This document shows positions 17,574 to 27,426 of a DNA stretch of 64,000 nt, piece after piece. Each line of letters begins with the position of its first letter. Within the stretch, counting starts at the first letter, position 1. The DNA comes from Cryobacterium gelidum (GTDB lineage Bacteria > Actinomycetota > Actinomycetes > Actinomycetales > Microbacteriaceae). The stretch is taken from assembly GCF_004403985.1 (NCBI RefSeq), contig NZ_SOHL01000016.1:1-64000 (forward strand). The letters are read 5' to 3'. The notes under the pieces were generated by a model. The model made no database searches, was not told the origin of the DNA, and saw nothing but the letters and a program-made list of their open reading frames with translations. A program made the translations under genes and the position numbers.

Positions 17574-18413
17574 ATGGCTATTCGTAAGTACAAGCCCACG
17601 ACCCCGGGTCGACGCGGTTCATCCGTTGCCGACTTCGCGGAAATCACGCGTTCCACCCCGGAGAAGTCGCTTCTGCGTCCGCTCTCCAAGACCGGTGGAC
17701 GTAACAACCAGGGCCGCATCACGACCCGTCACATCGGTGGTGGCCACAAGCGCCAGTACCGCGTGATCGACTTCAAGCGCAACGACAAGGACGGCGTCAA
17801 CGCCCGCGTCGCTGAAATTGAATACGACCCGAACCGCACGGCGCGCATCGCGCTCCTGCACTTCATCGACGGCACGAAGCGTTACATCATCGCGCCGAAC
17901 AAGCTCAGCCAGGGCGACATCATCGAGTCGGGAGCCGGGGCTGACATCAAGCCCGGCAACAACCTGCCGTTGAAGAACATCCCCACCGGTACCATCATTC
18001 ACGCGATCGAGCTGCGTCCGGGTGGTGGTGCCAAGATGGCCCGCTCCGCCGGTTCGTCGGTTCGTCTCGTCGCGAAGGAGGGCGTCTACGCCCAGCTTCG
18101 TCTGCCGTCTGGTGAAATCCGCAACGTGGATGCTCGCTGCCGCGCGACGATCGGCGAGGTCGGCAACGCCGAGCAGTCGAACATCAACTGGGGCAAGGCC
18201 GGACGTATGCGCTGGAAAGGCGTTCGCCCGACCGTTCGTGGTGTTGCCATGAACCCGGTTGATCACCCGCACGGTGGTGGTGAGGGTAAGACGTCCGGTG
18301 GACGCCACCCCGTCAGCCCCTGGGGCCAGAAGGAAGGGCGCACCCGCCACCCGAATAAGGAAAGCGACAAGCTCATTGTTCGTCGCCGCACCGTCGGCAA
18401 GAAGCGTAAGTAG
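17574..18413 (+). CDS. rplB: Ribosomal protein L2
   Basis: This 279-residue L2 protein bridges the ribosomal subunits and is needed for peptidyl transfer. The N-terminal [20 protein letters not shown] and the RNA-binding [16 protein letters not shown] region are present. The C-terminal loop [20 protein letters not shown] contains the histidine that lies near the peptidyl-transferase centre. The length is standard. rpsS starts 9 bp downstream after GGAG. Confidence 0.98.
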   Translation: MAIRKYKPTTPGRRGSSVADFAEITRSTPEKSLLRPLSKTGGRNNQGRITTRHIGGGHKRQYRVIDFKRNDKDGVNARVAEIEYDPNRTARIALLHFIDGTKRYIIAPNKLSQGDIIESGAGADIKPGNNLPLKNIPTGTIIHAIELRPGGGAKMARSAGSSVRLVAKEGVYAQLRLPSGEIRNVDARCRATIGEVGNAEQSNINWGKAGRMRWKGVRPTVRGVAMNPVDHPHGGGEGKTSGGRHPVSPWGQKEGRTRHPNKESDKLIVRRRTVGKKRK

Positions 18414-18422
18414 GAGTAGACG

Positions 18423-18704
18423 ATGCCAAGAAGTCTTAAGAAAGGCCCTTTCGTTGACGACCACCTGCTTCGCAAGGTGTTCACGGCGAACGAAGCCAAG
18501 AGCAAGAACGTAATCAAGACCTGGTCGCGCCGCTCGATGATTATCCCCGACATGCTCGGACACACCATCGCAGTGCACGACGGACGCAAGCACATCCCGG
18601 TGTTCGTCACCGAGAGCATGGTCGGCCACAAGCTCGGCGAGTTTGCGCCCACCCGCACCTTCCGTGGACACGTGAAGGACGACAAGAAGGGCCGTCGCCG
18701 CTAA
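18423..18704 (+). CDS. rpsS: Ribosomal protein S19
   Basis: This 93-residue S19 protein works in the head of the small subunit with S13. It begins [18 protein letters not shown] and has [20 protein letters not shown], then [20 protein letters not shown]. The length and sequence are typical. rplV begins 26 bp later after GGAGGAGAAG, a strong ribosome-binding site. Confidence 0.98.
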   Translation: MPRSLKKGPFVDDHLLRKVFTANEAKSKNVIKTWSRRSMIIPDMLGHTIAVHDGRKHIPVFVTESMVGHKLGEFAPTRTFRGHVKDDKKGRRR

Positions 18705-18730
18705 CGCGGTGACGTGAAGGAGGAGAAGAA

Positions 18731-19096
18731 ATGGTGGAGTCGATCGCACGCGTGCGTCACATCCGCGTTACCCCCCAGAAGGCTCGTCGCGTTGTCAACA
18801 TGATCCGCGGCAAGCAGGCGCACGAAGCGCTGGGAATTCTGAAGTTCGCGCCGCAGGGCGCGAGCGATCCGGTGTACAAGCTGGTGGCCTCGGCCATCGC
18901 CAACGCCCGGGTCAAAGCAGATGCAGCCAACACGTATCTGGACGAGCAGGACCTGTTCATCAGCCGGGCATTCGTTGACGAGGGTACGACCCTCAAGCGT
19001 TTCCAGGCTCGTGCCCAGGGTCGCGCATTCGAAATCAAGAAGCGCACCAGCCACATCACGGTTGTGCTCACCACTCCTGAGGAGGGTACGAAGTAA
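18731..19096 (+). CDS. rplV: Ribosomal protein L22
   Basis: This 121-residue L22 protein lines the exit tunnel. It has [20 protein letters not shown], then [20 protein letters not shown] and the beta-hairpin region [20 protein letters not shown] that contacts the nascent chain. This hairpin is where macrolide-resistance changes arise in other bacteria, and nothing unusual is visible in it here. The stop overlaps the rpsC start by one base (TAATG). Confidence 0.98.
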   Translation: MVESIARVRHIRVTPQKARRVVNMIRGKQAHEALGILKFAPQGASDPVYKLVASAIANARVKADAANTYLDEQDLFISRAFVDEGTTLKRFQARAQGRAFEIKKRTSHITVVLTTPEEGTK

Positions 19097-19866
19097 TGGG
19101 TCAGAAAGTAAATCCCTATGGCTTCCGTCTGGGAATCACCACCGATCACGTATCGCGTTGGTTCTCCGACTCGACCAAGCCGGGTCAGCGTTACGCTGAC
19201 TTTGTTGCAGAAGACGTCAAGATCCGTCGCCTGCTGAGCACCAGCCTCGACCGTGCCGGCGTCAGCCGCATCGAGATCGAGCGCACTCGTGACCGTGTTC
19301 GCGTTGACATTCACACTGCCCGTCCGGGCATTGTGATTGGTCGCCGCGGCGCGGAGGCCGAGCGCATCCGCTCTGACCTGGAAAAGCTCACCGCCAAGCA
19401 GATTCAGCTGAACATCCTCGAGGTCAAGAACCCCGAGCAGGATGCCCAGCTCGTCGCGCAGGGTATTGCCGAGCAGCTCTCCGCACGTGTGGCATTTCGC
19501 CGCGCGATGCGTAAGGGCCTGCAGGGTGCACAGCGCGCCGGCGCCAAGGGTGTTCGCATCCAGGTGTCCGGTCGTCTGGGTGGCGCCGAGATGAGCCGCA
19601 GCGAGTTCTACCGCGAAGGTCGTGTGCCCCTGCACACCCTGCGCGCGAACATCGACTACGGCTTCTACGAAGCCAAGACCACCTTCGGCCGCATCGGCGT
19701 GAAGGTCTGGATCTACAAGGGCGACATCACCAACAAGGAACTCGCTCGCGAGCAGGCCAACGCTAAGTCGTCCCGCCCCGAGCGTCGTGACGATCGACCG
19801 CGTCGTGCACCTCGTGCGGATGCGCCGGCAGCGGCTCCCGTCGCAGCGGTCGCGGAGGCTAAATAA
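19096..19866 (+). CDS. rpsC: Ribosomal protein S3
   Basis: This 256-residue S3 protein has a KH domain ([20 protein letters not shown]) and the C-terminal part with [20 protein letters not shown]. It guards the mRNA entry tunnel and helps unwind mRNA. The last 35 or so residues form a low-complexity tail rich in Arg, Asp, Pro and Ala ([20 protein letters not shown] onward). That makes the protein longer than E. coli S3 but normal for Actinobacteria. The stop overlaps rplP by one base. Confidence 0.98.
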   Translation: MGQKVNPYGFRLGITTDHVSRWFSDSTKPGQRYADFVAEDVKIRRLLSTSLDRAGVSRIEIERTRDRVRVDIHTARPGIVIGRRGAEAERIRSDLEKLTAKQIQLNILEVKNPEQDAQLVAQGIAEQLSARVAFRRAMRKGLQGAQRAGAKGVRIQVSGRLGGAEMSRSEFYREGRVPLHTLRANIDYGFYEAKTTFGRIGVKVWIYKGDITNKELAREQANAKSSRPERRDDRPRRAPRADAPAAAPVAAVAEAK

Positions 19867-20285
19867 TGTTGATTCCACGTAGAGTCAAGCACCGTAAGCA
19901 GCACCACCCGGGTCGCACCGGCCACGCTACCGGTGGCACCACGGTGTCCTTCGGTGAGTACGGCATTCAGGCGTTGACCCCCGCATATGTGACCAACCGT
20001 CAGATCGAGTCCGCTCGTATCGCCATGACGCGTCACATCAAGCGTGGCGGAAAGGTGTGGATCAACATCTACCCCGACCGTCCGCTGACCAAGAAGCCGG
20101 CCGAAACCCGCATGGGTTCCGGTAAGGGTTCGGTCGAGTGGTGGGTTGCCAACGTCAAGCCGGGTCGCGTTCTGTTCGAGCTCAGCGGTGTCACCGACGC
20201 CGTTGCGAAAGAGGCGCTGACCCGCGCAATTCATAAGCTGCCCCTCAAGGCACGCATCATCAAGCGCGAGGAGGGCGACGCATAA
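19866..20285 (+). CDS. rplP: Ribosomal protein L16
   Basis: This 139-residue L16 protein positions the aminoacyl-tRNA. It begins [20 protein letters not shown] and carries [20 protein letters not shown], then [20 protein letters not shown]. The conserved arginine in the loop just after the N-terminus is present. The stop overlaps the rpmC start by one base, continuing the coupled series rplV-rpsC-rplP-rpmC. Confidence 0.98.
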   Translation: MLIPRRVKHRKQHHPGRTGHATGGTTVSFGEYGIQALTPAYVTNRQIESARIAMTRHIKRGGKVWINIYPDRPLTKKPAETRMGSGKGSVEWWVANVKPGRVLFELSGVTDAVAKEALTRAIHKLPLKARIIKREEGDA

Positions 20286-20629
20286 TGGCGATCGGCACCA
20301 AGGAGCTCGCCCCAGTCGAGCTCGATACTTTTGACAATGAAAAGCTGTTCGAAGAGCTGAAGAAGGCCAAGGAAGAGCTGTTCAACCTGCGCTTCCAGTC
20401 GGCTACCGGTCAGCTTGAGAGCCACGGCCGCCTCCGCGCGGTCAAGCGCGATATCGCTCGCATCTACACGGTTCTCCGTGAGCGCGAGCTGGGCATTCGT
20501 GCCACGCCCATCGCAGCCCCGGCTCCGGCCAAGGCTGAGAAGGCTGAAAAGAAGACCAAGAAGGCCAAGGCAGCAGTGGAGTCCACCGATGACGCTGCAG
20601 CCGAGGCCGTCGAGACGAAGGAGGCCTAG
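20285..20629 (+). CDS. rpmC: Ribosomal protein L29 with long charged tail
   Basis: The first 75 or so residues are a normal L29: [40 protein letters not shown] and [18 protein letters not shown]29 sits next to L23 at the tunnel exit. At 114 residues the protein is about 40 longer than the family standard, because a C-terminal tail rich in Ala, Lys and Glu ([20 protein letters not shown], then an acidic end) has been added. Such tails occur in related Actinobacteria. rpsQ starts 2 bp after the stop. Confidence 0.97.
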   Translation: MAIGTKELAPVELDTFDNEKLFEELKKAKEELFNLRFQSATGQLESHGRLRAVKRDIARIYTVLRERELGIRATPIAAPAPAKAEKAEKKTKKAKAAVESTDDAAAEAVETKEA

Positions 20630-20631
20630 TC

Positions 20632-20931
20632 ATGGCGAAGACTGACGAAACGGTCGTCGCAGGCGAGGCCACCGAGCTCGTACGCGGTTACCGCAAGACG
20701 CTGCGTGGTTACGTGACCAGCGACAAGATGAATAAAACCATCATTGTCGTGGTCGAAGACCGCGTGAAGCACCCGTTGTACGGCAAGGTCATCCGCCGTA
20801 CATCCAAGCTGAAGGCGCACGACGAGGCGAACTCCGCCGGCATCGGCGACCTGGTCCTGATCAGTGAGACCCGTCCGCTTAGCGCTTCCAAGCGCTGGCG
20901 CCTGGTCGAGATTCTTGAGAAGGCCAAGTAA
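20632..20931 (+). CDS. rpsQ: Ribosomal protein S17
   Basis: This 99-residue S17 protein binds 16S rRNA early in assembly. The OB-fold core is [20 protein letters not shown], then [20 protein letters not shown] and [20 protein letters not shown]. An N-terminal stretch of about 20 residues before the core is longer than in E. coli but common in Actinobacteria. rplN follows after 34 bp, with AAAGGAG upstream of its start. Confidence 0.97.
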   Translation: MAKTDETVVAGEATELVRGYRKTLRGYVTSDKMNKTIIVVVEDRVKHPLYGKVIRRTSKLKAHDEANSAGIGDLVLISETRPLSASKRWRLVEILEKAK

Positions 20932-20965
20932 GCCTCGCGCTTACTTGACGTAAAGGAGTTATAAA

Positions 20966-21334
20966 GTGCTTCAGCAAGAATCACGAGTCAAGGTTGCCGA
21001 CAACACCGGTGCCAAGGAACTCTTGACCATCCGCGTTCTCGGTGGCTCCGGCCGCCGTTACGCCGGCCTGGGCGACGTCATCGTCGCCACGGTCAAGGAT
21101 GCAATCCCGGGCGGCAACGTCAAGAAGGGTGACATCGTCAAAGCTGTCATCGTTCGCACCAAGAAGGAGACTCGTCGTCCAGACGGCTCCTACATCAAGT
21201 TCGATGAGAACGCTGCAGTGATCTTGAAGGCAGACGGTGACCCCCGCGGCACCCGAATCTTCGGACCGGTCGGTCGCGAGCTTCGCGACAAGAAGTTCAT
21301 GAAGATCATCTCGCTGGCACCGGAGGTTATTTAA
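20966..21334 (+). CDS. rplN: Ribosomal protein L14
   Basis: This 122-residue L14 protein forms part of an intersubunit bridge and the binding site of the silencing factor RsfS. It starts [20 protein letters not shown] and contains [20 protein letters not shown], then [20 protein letters not shown]. The start is GTG with AAAGGAG upstream. The length is exactly standard. rplX begins 2 bp after the stop. Confidence 0.98.
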   Translation: MLQQESRVKVADNTGAKELLTIRVLGGSGRRYAGLGDVIVATVKDAIPGGNVKKGDIVKAVIVRTKKETRRPDGSYIKFDENAAVILKADGDPRGTRIFGPVGRELRDKKFMKIISLAPEVI

Positions 21335-21336
21335 TC

Positions 21337-21696
21337 ATGGCCAGAATCAAAAAGGGTGACCTCGTTCAGGTCATCAGCGGCCGCAGCCAGGCTCGCGGCG
21401 GAGACCGTGGCAAGCAGGGCAAGATCATCTCCGTCGACGTCGAGAAGAACCGTGTCCTCGTTGAGGGCATCAACTTCGTGACCAAGCACGTTCGCGTCGG
21501 CCAGACCCAGCGCGGCACCAAGACGGGCGGCATCGAGACCTTCGAAGCCCCCATCCACGTGTCCAACGTTGCAATCGTCGACCCGGAGTCCAAGAAGCCG
21601 ACTCGCGTCGGCTTCCGCCAGGAAGAGGTAACGAAGGACGGCGTCACCAAGACGGTCCGCATTCGTTACGCCAAGAAGTCAGGGAAGGACCTCTAA
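21337..21696 (+). CDS. rplX: Ribosomal protein L24
   Basis: This 119-residue L24 protein is an assembly initiator at the 5' end of 23S rRNA. The KOW motif is [20 protein letters not shown], followed by [20 protein letters not shown] and [19 protein letters not shown]. The stop overlaps the rplE start by one base (TAATG), so the two are coupled. Confidence 0.97.
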   Translation: MARIKKGDLVQVISGRSQARGGDRGKQGKIISVDVEKNRVLVEGINFVTKHVRVGQTQRGTKTGGIETFEAPIHVSNVAIVDPESKKPTRVGFRQEEVTKDGVTKTVRIRYAKKSGKDL

Positions 21697-22289
21697 TGAC
21701 TGACACCATTACGGGCACCGAGCCCGTCAAGGCCCTGCCGCGTCTGAAGCAGAAGTACCGCGATGAGATCAGTGCCAAGCTCTCCGAGGAACTCGGCTTC
21801 ACCAACGTGCACCGCATCCCCACCCTGACGAAGATCGTCGTCAACATGGGTGTCGGAGAAGCAGCACGCGACGGCAAGGTGATGGACGGTGCGGTTTCCG
21901 ACCTCACCAAGATCACCGGCCAGAAGCCGCAGGTCACCAAGGCCCGCAAGTCCATCGCGCAGTTCAAACTGCGTGAGGGACAGCCCATCGGCGCCCACGT
22001 CACTCTTCGTGGCGACCGCATGTGGGAATTCCTCGACCGGCTGCTCAGCCTGGCCCTTCCTCGTATCCGTGACTTCCGCGGTCTGTCCGACAAGCAGTTC
22101 GACGGTGCGGGCAACTACACCTTCGGTCTGACCGAGCAGGTCATGTTCCACGAGATCGACCAGGACCGCATCGACCGCGTTCGCGGTATGGACATCACGG
22201 TTGTCACGACCGCGAAGACCAACGACGAGGGTCGCGCGCTGCTCAAGGCGCTCGGCTTCCCGTTCAAGTCGGACGACGCACAGAAGTAG
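21696..22289 (+). CDS. rplE: Ribosomal protein L5
   Basis: This 197-residue L5 protein binds 5S rRNA in the central protuberance. It has [40 protein letters not shown] and [20 protein letters not shown], then [20 protein letters not shown]. The ending carries the usual [20 protein letters not shown]. No S14 gene follows. Instead there are 209 bp of non-coding DNA with a hairpin before rpsH. Confidence 0.98.
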   Translation: MTDTITGTEPVKALPRLKQKYRDEISAKLSEELGFTNVHRIPTLTKIVVNMGVGEAARDGKVMDGAVSDLTKITGQKPQVTKARKSIAQFKLREGQPIGAHVTLRGDRMWEFLDRLLSLALPRIRDFRGLSDKQFDGAGNYTFGLTEQVMFHEIDQDRIDRVRGMDITVVTTAKTNDEGRALLKALGFPFKSDDAQK

Positions 22290-22319
22290 TCCAACTACGC
22301 AGGAACATTTTCAACTAGA

Positions 22320-22350
22320 GTTGGGAGCTTGCGCCACGCAGGCTCCCAAC
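22320..22350 (+). terminator. Hairpin between rplE and rpsH
   Basis: The arms GTTGGGAGC (22320-22328) and GCTCCCAAC (22342-22350) are perfectly complementary with a 13-nt loop. No T run follows, so it may be an actinobacterial-type terminator, an attenuator or an RNA-processing site. It occupies the gap where many bacteria carry the S14 gene. TAGAAT at 22395-22400 could be a -10 for a downstream promoter, but I see no good -35. Confidence 0.45.
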
Positions 22351-22498
22351 TCGGGTTGGCAACGCACGCTGCGTACGTAAGCATCGGGCGCACATAGAAT
22401 TTCACCCCGGAAGTCGATCAACCGATCGGCTTCCTCACCACCACAGGTCGTCATTCGTGTAACGGATGGGCGAAACCAGGCGAGAAAGGCACCACAAA

Positions 22499-22897
22499 AT
22501 GACAATGACAGATCCGGTCGCAGACATGCTGACCAGACTGCGCAACGCGAACTCGGCGTACCACGACACCGTGTCCATGCCGCATAGCAAATTGAAAGCG
22601 CACATCGCTGACATCCTCAAGGCTCAGGGTTACATCTCTGCCTGGACCGTCAAGGATGCAACAGTAGGCAAGACCCTCACGCTGGACCTCAAGTTCGGTC
22701 CGAACCGTGAGCGTTCCATCGTAGGCATCAAGCGGGTTTCCAAGCCCGGCCTGCGCGTGTACGCAAAGTCGACTGAGATCCCCACGGTTCTCGGCGGCCT
22801 CGGCGTTGCCATCCTGTCCACCTCCAGCGGTCTGCTCACCGACCGCCAGGCTGAGAAGAAGGGCGTAGGCGGAGAAGTTCTCGCCTACGTGTGGTAA
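22499..22897 (+). CDS. rpsH: Ribosomal protein S8
   Basis: This 132-residue S8 protein organises the central domain of 16S rRNA and in E. coli represses the spc operon. The start [20 protein letters not shown] is preceded by GAGAAAGG. The C-terminal part is [20 protein letters not shown], then [12 protein letters not shown], which matches the family. An in-frame ATG 33 bp upstream (22466) gives an extension that is not S8-like. The gene is separated from rplE by 209 bp. Confidence 0.97.
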   Translation: MTMTDPVADMLTRLRNANSAYHDTVSMPHSKLKAHIADILKAQGYISAWTVKDATVGKTLTLDLKFGPNRERSIVGIKRVSKPGLRVYAKSTEIPTVLGGLGVAILSTSSGLLTDRQAEKKGVGGEVLAYVW

Positions 22898-22903
22898 CCG
22901 AAA

Positions 22904-23440
22904 ATGTCACGTATTGGAAGACTCCCCATCCCGATCCCCGCTGGGGTCACGGTTGTGGCTGACGGCCAGGCCGTCTCCGTCAAGGGCCCGAAGGGCGAGC
23001 TCGCGCTCGTCGTTTCCAACCCCATCTCGGTGTCGATCGAGGACGGTCACGTTCTCGTATCCCGTCCGAACGACGAGCGCCAGTCGCGTTCGCTGCACGG
23101 TCTGACCCGCACCCTGATCAACAACCAGATCATCGGCGTAACCGTTGGTTACTCCAAGGGTCTCGAAATCGTCGGTACCGGTTACCGCGCGGCGCAGAAG
23201 GGCACCTCCGTTGAGTTCGCCCTCGGCTTCTCGCACCCGGTCGTCGTCGAGCCGCCTGTCGGAATCGTTTTGACCGTCGAGAGCGTCAACAAGCTCACGG
23301 TCAGCGGAATCGACAAGCAGGCCGTCGGCGAGGTTGCCGCCAACATCCGTAAGATTCGCAAGCCAGAGCCCTACAAGGGCAAGGGTGTGCGTTACGCCGG
23401 CGAGATTGTTCGCCGCAAGGCCGGAAAGAGCGGTAAGTAA
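22904..23440 (+). CDS. rplF: Ribosomal protein L6
   Basis: This 178-residue L6 protein lies close to the factor-binding site. The first domain has [20 protein letters not shown] and [20 protein letters not shown]. The second has [20 protein letters not shown], then [20 protein letters not shown]. The length is standard. It starts 6 bp after rpsH, and rplR follows after 2 bp. Confidence 0.98.
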   Translation: MSRIGRLPIPIPAGVTVVADGQAVSVKGPKGELALVVSNPISVSIEDGHVLVSRPNDERQSRSLHGLTRTLINNQIIGVTVGYSKGLEIVGTGYRAAQKGTSVEFALGFSHPVVVEPPVGIVLTVESVNKLTVSGIDKQAVGEVAANIRKIRKPEPYKGKGVRYAGEIVRRKAGKSGK

Positions 23441-23442
23441 CC

Positions 23443-23814
23443 ATGGGACTCGGAACTAGAGGCAAGAGCAAGGCCGCAGCCCGCGGACGTCGACACACCC
23501 GTCTTCGCAAGAAGATCGAGGGAACGGCGCTTCGCCCGCGCCTTGTCGTCACACGCTCGGCTCGCCACGTATTCGTGCAGGTCGTCGACGACAGCAAGGG
23601 TTTCACCCTTGCGTCGGCATCCACGCTCGAAACGGATTTGCGCACCTTCGATGGTGACAAGACCGCCAAGGCCCGCAAGGTCGGTGAGCTTGTTGCTGAG
23701 CGTGCGAAAGCCGCCGGCATCGAAGCCGTTGTATTTGACCGTGGTGGCAGCAAGTACGCAGGACGCGTCGCAGCCATCGCCGAGGGAGCTCGAGAGGGTG
23801 GATTGAACCTGTGA
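23443..23814 (+). CDS. rplR: Ribosomal protein L18
   Basis: This 123-residue L18 protein binds 5S rRNA with L5. It contains [20 protein letters not shown] and [20 protein letters not shown], then [20 protein letters not shown], which is the family core. The stop overlaps the GTG start of rpsE by four bases (GTGA), a sign of translational coupling. Confidence 0.98.
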   Translation: MGLGTRGKSKAAARGRRHTRLRKKIEGTALRPRLVVTRSARHVFVQVVDDSKGFTLASASTLETDLRTFDGDKTAKARKVGELVAERAKAAGIEAVVFDRGGSKYAGRVAAIAEGAREGGLNL

Positions 23815-24518
23815 GCACTGAAAAGATCGAAACCACAGCACCTGTTGCTGCCGTTGCCGAGGCGCCGGTTGAAACCGCCGCCTCCACGACCCCGCCGCAG
23901 AACGAGCCCCGCGAGGCTCGTCGTGGTGGCCGTGAGCGCAACCCGAACAAGGATCGCGGAAGCCGTGATGCCGACAAGAGCCAGTTCCTGGAGCGCGTCG
24001 TCACCATCAACCGCGTGTCGAAGGTCGTCAAGGGTGGTCGTCGCTTCAGCTTCACCGCTCTCGTCGTCGTCGGCGACGGTAACGGCCTGGTCGGCGTTGG
24101 ATACGGTAAGGCCCGCGAGGTCCCGACCGCTATCTCCAAGGGCGTCGAAGAGGCGAAGAAGAACTTCTTCCGCGTTCCTCGCGTCGGCCTGACCATCCCG
24201 CACCCCGTGCAGGGTGAGGCTGCAGCCGGCGTCGTTCTGCTTCGTCCGGCAGCAGCAGGTACCGGCGTTATCGCCGGTGGCCCGGTGCGCGCCGTACTCG
24301 AATGCGCTGGCATCCACGACGTGCTGAGCAAGTCGCTCGGTTCGTCGAACACCATCAACATCGTGCACGCCACGGTCGAGGCCCTGCACCAGCTCGAAGA
24401 GCCGCGTGCGGTTGCGGCTCGCCGCGGCCTTGCCTATGAAGACGTGGCTCCGGCCCGTTTTCTTCGTGCCGACGCTGCTGCTGCCGCAGCAGCTGCAACC
24501 GCGAAGGCAGGTGCCTGA
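23811..24518 (+). CDS. rpsE: Ribosomal protein S5
   Basis: This 235-residue S5 protein is important for decoding accuracy and mRNA entry. The core begins near residue 55: [20 protein letters not shown], then [20 protein letters not shown] and [20 protein letters not shown]. The first 50 residues are low in complexity (Ala/Pro, then Arg/Gly/Asp) and the last 15 are alanine-rich. Both additions make it longer than E. coli S5. The start is GTG overlapping rplR, and the stop overlaps rpmD by one base. Confidence 0.97.
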   Translation: MSTEKIETTAPVAAVAEAPVETAASTTPPQNEPREARRGGRERNPNKDRGSRDADKSQFLERVVTINRVSKVVKGGRRFSFTALVVVGDGNGLVGVGYGKAREVPTAISKGVEEAKKNFFRVPRVGLTIPHPVQGEAAAGVVLLRPAAAGTGVIAGGPVRAVLECAGIHDVLSKSLGSSNTINIVHATVEALHQLEEPRAVAARRGLAYEDVAPARFLRADAAAAAAAATAKAGA

Positions 24519-24700
24519 TGGCCCAGCTGAAGATCACACAGATCAAGTCCAAAATTAGTGAGAAGCAGAACCAGCGCGACACTCTTCGCAGCCTGGGTCT
24601 GCGACGCATTGGCGCCGTCACGATCCGCGAGGACAACTCGCAGAACCGTGGCTACGTCAACACCGTCGCTCACCTCGTAAAGGTCGAGGAGATTGACTAA
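24518..24700 (+). CDS. rpmD: Ribosomal protein L30
   Basis: This 60-residue L30 protein is small and standard: [20 protein letters not shown], then [20 protein letters not shown] and the end HLVKVEEID. It overlaps rpsE and rplO by one base at each end, so the three are tightly coupled. Confidence 0.98.
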   Translation: MAQLKITQIKSKISEKQNQRDTLRSLGLRRIGAVTIREDNSQNRGYVNTVAHLVKVEEID

Positions 24701-25260
24701 TGGCTGACGAGAAGGAAGCTACCCAGGTAGCCGACAAGCCCGCCACGAAGAAGGCTGCTGCCCCCAAAAAGGCCGCAGCACCGAAGAAGGCCGCTGTTGC
24801 AGCCGAGTCGTCGGAGCCCCGCGAGCACGTGCTGAAGGTACACCACCTTCGCCCGGCACCCGGAGCGAAGAAGGCCCGCCAGCGCGTTGGCCGTGGTGAA
24901 GGATCCAAGGGTAAGACCGCGGGTCGAGGCACCAAGGGAACGAAGGCGCGTTACACCGTGCGCGTCGGCTTCGAGGGTGGGCAGATGCCGTTGCACATGC
25001 GCACCCCGAAACTGCGTGGATTCAAGAACCCGTTCCGCGTCGAGTACCAGGTTGTCAACCTGGAAAAGCTCGAAGTGCTCTACCCGGACGGCGGCGATGT
25101 CACCATCGCCAGCCTGATCGCCAAGGGTGCGGTTCGTGACAACGAAAAAGTCAAGGTTCTTGGAACCGGTGACATTACCGTTAAGCTGAACGTGACGGTC
25201 GACAAGGTCTCTGCGTCAGCTGCGCAGAAAATTGTCGCCGCGGGTGGATCTGTAAAGTAA
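24700..25260 (+). CDS. rplO: Ribosomal protein L15 with Lys/Ala N-terminal extension
   Basis: The L15 core starts near residue 45 ([20 protein letters not shown]) and continues [20 protein letters not shown] and [20 protein letters not shown] to the end. Before it lies an extension of about 40 residues rich in Lys and Ala, with the near-repeat [16 protein letters not shown], making 186 residues against about 145 in most bacteria. The RNA-binding Gly/Arg-rich core is intact. A strong inverted repeat follows the stop, so the ribosomal unit may end here. Confidence 0.97.
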   Translation: MADEKEATQVADKPATKKAAAPKKAAAPKKAAVAAESSEPREHVLKVHHLRPAPGAKKARQRVGRGEGSKGKTAGRGTKGTKARYTVRVGFEGGQMPLHMRTPKLRGFKNPFRVEYQVVNLEKLEVLYPDGGDVTIASLIAKGAVRDNEKVKVLGTGDITVKLNVTVDKVSASAAQKIVAAGGSVK

Positions 25261-25275
25261 GTCCGTAGACGCTCA

Positions 25276-25340
25276 ATCGAGCTTGTCGAATCCGTCAATC
25301 GAGTAAATCGTTTGGTGTGATTCGACAAGCTCGATCGTTT
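25276..25340 (+). terminator. 17-bp inverted repeat between rplO and secY
   Basis: Left arm 25276-25292 (ATCGAGCTTGTCGAATC) and right arm 25319-25335 are perfect complements over 17 bp with a 26-nt loop, followed by CGTTTT. This is a likely Rho-independent terminator or attenuator separating the ribosomal genes from secY-adk. Confidence 0.65.
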
Positions 25341-25387
25341 TAAGTAGACCTACACGGGTCGATCTGCGTAAAAATCTGGAGGCCTTT

Positions 25388-26710
25388 TTGTTTAGCGCCA
25401 TTGCGCGGATCTTCCGCACGCCCGACCTTCGTAAGAAGATCGGCTTCACCCTGGGCATCATTGCTCTGTTCCGGTTGGGCTCGTTCATTCCGGCCCCGTT
25501 CGTGGACTTCGGCAACGTGCAGCTGTGTCTCGCAGCCAACCAGGGCACGAGCGGCCTCTACGAGCTCGTCAACCTCTTCAGCGGTGGCGCTCTGCTCCAG
25601 CTGAGCGTGTTCGCGCTGGGCATCATGCCGTACATCACGGCCTCGATCATCGTGCAGTTGCTGCGCGTGGTCATCCCACACTTCGACACCCTCTATAAGG
25701 AGGGTGCCTCGGGCCAGAGCACTCTGACCCAGTACACCCGGTACCTCACCATCGCCCTCGGCATCCTGCAGTCGACCACCCTGATCACGGTGGCTCGCAG
25801 CGGCGCCCTGTTCGGCACATCCGCCAGCACCGAGTGCACGCAGCTGATCACCAACGATGCCTGGTACGCCATCATGCTCATGGTCATCACCATGACCGCC
25901 GGAACCGGCGTCATCATGTGGATGGGTGAGCTCGTCACCGAACGCGGCGTCGGCAACGGTATGTCACTGCTCATCTTCACCTCGATTGCCGCCCTGTTCC
26001 CGGGTTCGCTGAGCGCCATCGGCCAGCAGCAGGGCGCTGACACCCTGATCATCGTGCTGATCGTTGGAGTACTGGTGGTCGCCGGCGTGGTCTTCGTGGA
26101 GCAATCGCAGCGGCGAGTACCGGTGCAGTACGCCAAGCGCATGGTGGGTCGACGCACCTACGGTGGCAACAACACCTACATTCCGATCAAGGTCAACATG
26201 GCCGGCGTGATCCCCGTGATCTTCGCCTCCTCGTTGCTGTACCTGCCGGCCCTGCTCGCGCAATTCAACCAGCCGGCCGCGGGGCAGGAAGCTCCGGCCT
26301 GGGTGGTCTGGATCTCCAACAACCTCACCGGTGGCGACCAGCCGCTCTACATGGCGATGTACTTCCTGCTCATCATCGGCTTCACCTACTTCTACGTGGC
26401 CATCACTTTCAACCCCGAAGAAGTCGCCGACAACATGAAGAAGTACGGCGGGTTCATTCCCGGCATCCGCGCTGGCCGCCCGACCGCCGAGTACCTCGAC
26501 TTCGTGCTGACCCGCATCACCCTGCCCGGCTCGATCTACCTGGGCCTGATCGCGCTGATCCCGCTCATTGCTTTCTCGGTCATCGGCGCCGACCAGAACT
26601 TCCCGTTCGGCGGCGCGAGCATCCTGATCGTCGTCGGTGTGGGGCTCGAGACGGTCAAGCAGATCGACTCGCAACTGCAACAGCGACACTATGAGGGGCT
26701 CCTTAAATGA
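25388..26710 (+). CDS. secY: Preprotein translocase subunit SecY
   Basis: This 440-residue protein with ten membrane spans is the protein-conducting channel. The first span and plug region are [20 protein letters not shown], and [20 protein letters not shown] follows. Cytoplasmic loops include [20 protein letters not shown]. The family's long C-terminal part is [20 protein letters not shown]. The start is TTG 25388 with GGAGG 5 bp upstream. It overlaps adk by four bases (ATGA), so the two are coupled, as in many Gram-positive bacteria. Confidence 0.98.
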   Translation: MFSAIARIFRTPDLRKKIGFTLGIIALFRLGSFIPAPFVDFGNVQLCLAANQGTSGLYELVNLFSGGALLQLSVFALGIMPYITASIIVQLLRVVIPHFDTLYKEGASGQSTLTQYTRYLTIALGILQSTTLITVARSGALFGTSASTECTQLITNDAWYAIMLMVITMTAGTGVIMWMGELVTERGVGNGMSLLIFTSIAALFPGSLSAIGQQQGADTLIIVLIVGVLVVAGVVFVEQSQRRVPVQYAKRMVGRRTYGGNNTYIPIKVNMAGVIPVIFASSLLYLPALLAQFNQPAAGQEAPAWVVWISNNLTGGDQPLYMAMYFLLIIGFTYFYVAITFNPEEVADNMKKYGGFIPGIRAGRPTAEYLDFVLTRITLPGSIYLGLIALIPLIAFSVIGADQNFPFGGASILIVVGVGLETVKQIDSQLQQRHYEGLLK

Positions 26711-27303
26711 CCCGCCTACTACTGATCGGCCCGCCCGGCGCGGGTAAGGGCACGCAGGCCGAGCGCCTGGCGCTGGCCTTCGAAGTTCCCGCCGTCTCCA
26801 CCGGCGACATCTTTCGCTACAACGTGACCAACAAGACCGAGCTGGGGCTCGAGGTCAAGTCGTTCATGGACGCGGGCGCCTACGTGCCAGATTCGCTCAC
26901 CAACGCCATCGTCGCTGATCGGTTGAAAGAAACGGATGCCGCGAGCGGCTTTCTGCTCGACGGCTACCCGCGCACGACCGACCAGGTCGCCGAACTCGAC
27001 CGTCTCCTGGAGGCTGAGGGTACCAAGCTCGACGTTGTCGTGCTGATCACCGCCGACACCGACGAGGTCGTGGCCCGGCTGCTCAAGCGTGCCGCCGAGC
27101 AGGGCCGCGCAGACGACACGGCCGACGTCATCCGTCACCGTCTTGACGTGTACGCCGAGCAGACCGCTCCGCTGATCGACGTGTACAGCGCCCGCGGCCT
27201 CGTGGTCACGATCGACGGCCTCGGCGCCGTGGAAGAGGTCACCGAACGAATTCTCGCCGCGCTGACCGAACGTGGCCTGCGCGCCAGCACCACCACGATC
27301 TGA
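26707..27303 (+). CDS. adk: Adenylate kinase
   Basis: This 198-residue kinase interconverts ATP + AMP and 2 ADP. P-loop [10 protein letters not shown] is at residues 8-17, the AMP site includes STGDIFRYN and [11 protein letters not shown], and the short LID segment is [17 protein letters not shown]. There is no four-cysteine zinc LID, so it is the short variant usual in Actinobacteria. The ATGA overlap with secY implies coupled translation. A strong GC hairpin follows. Confidence 0.98.
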   Translation: MTRLLLIGPPGAGKGTQAERLALAFEVPAVSTGDIFRYNVTNKTELGLEVKSFMDAGAYVPDSLTNAIVADRLKETDAASGFLLDGYPRTTDQVAELDRLLEAEGTKLDVVVLITADTDEVVARLLKRAAEQGRADDTADVIRHRLDVYAEQTAPLIDVYSARGLVVTIDGLGAVEEVTERILAALTERGLRASTTTI

Positions 27304-27334
27304 ACCGGTTTTTCTCAGCGGGTTTAGCCGTTTC

Positions 27335-27358
27335 GGGCCGGGCCTCACGGCCCGGCCC
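27335..27358 (+). terminator. GC-rich terminator after adk
   Basis: The perfect 10-bp stem GGGCCGGGCC / GGCCCGGCCC has a 4-nt TCAC loop. No T run follows, but the stem is strong enough for an actinobacterial terminator. It separates adk from map. Confidence 0.7.
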
Positions 27359-27426
27359 ATCATCATGTGAACAGCCAGATACATAAAATATCGCTCCCGT
27401 GTTCGGAGCTAGTTTGTAGGAAATCA

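Noticed and set aside
18757-19878. 373-codon antisense frame across rplV-rpsC
   Set aside because: It lies opposite two unmistakable ribosomal genes and resembles no known protein.
25276-25335. Riboswitch or SecM-like leader before secY
   Set aside because: The region is a single long hairpin without a peptide or aptamer-like conserved core.
27367-27426. Upstream ATG for methionine aminopeptidase
   Set aside because: The GTG at 27427 has AGGAA in the right place and begins the conserved N-terminus.
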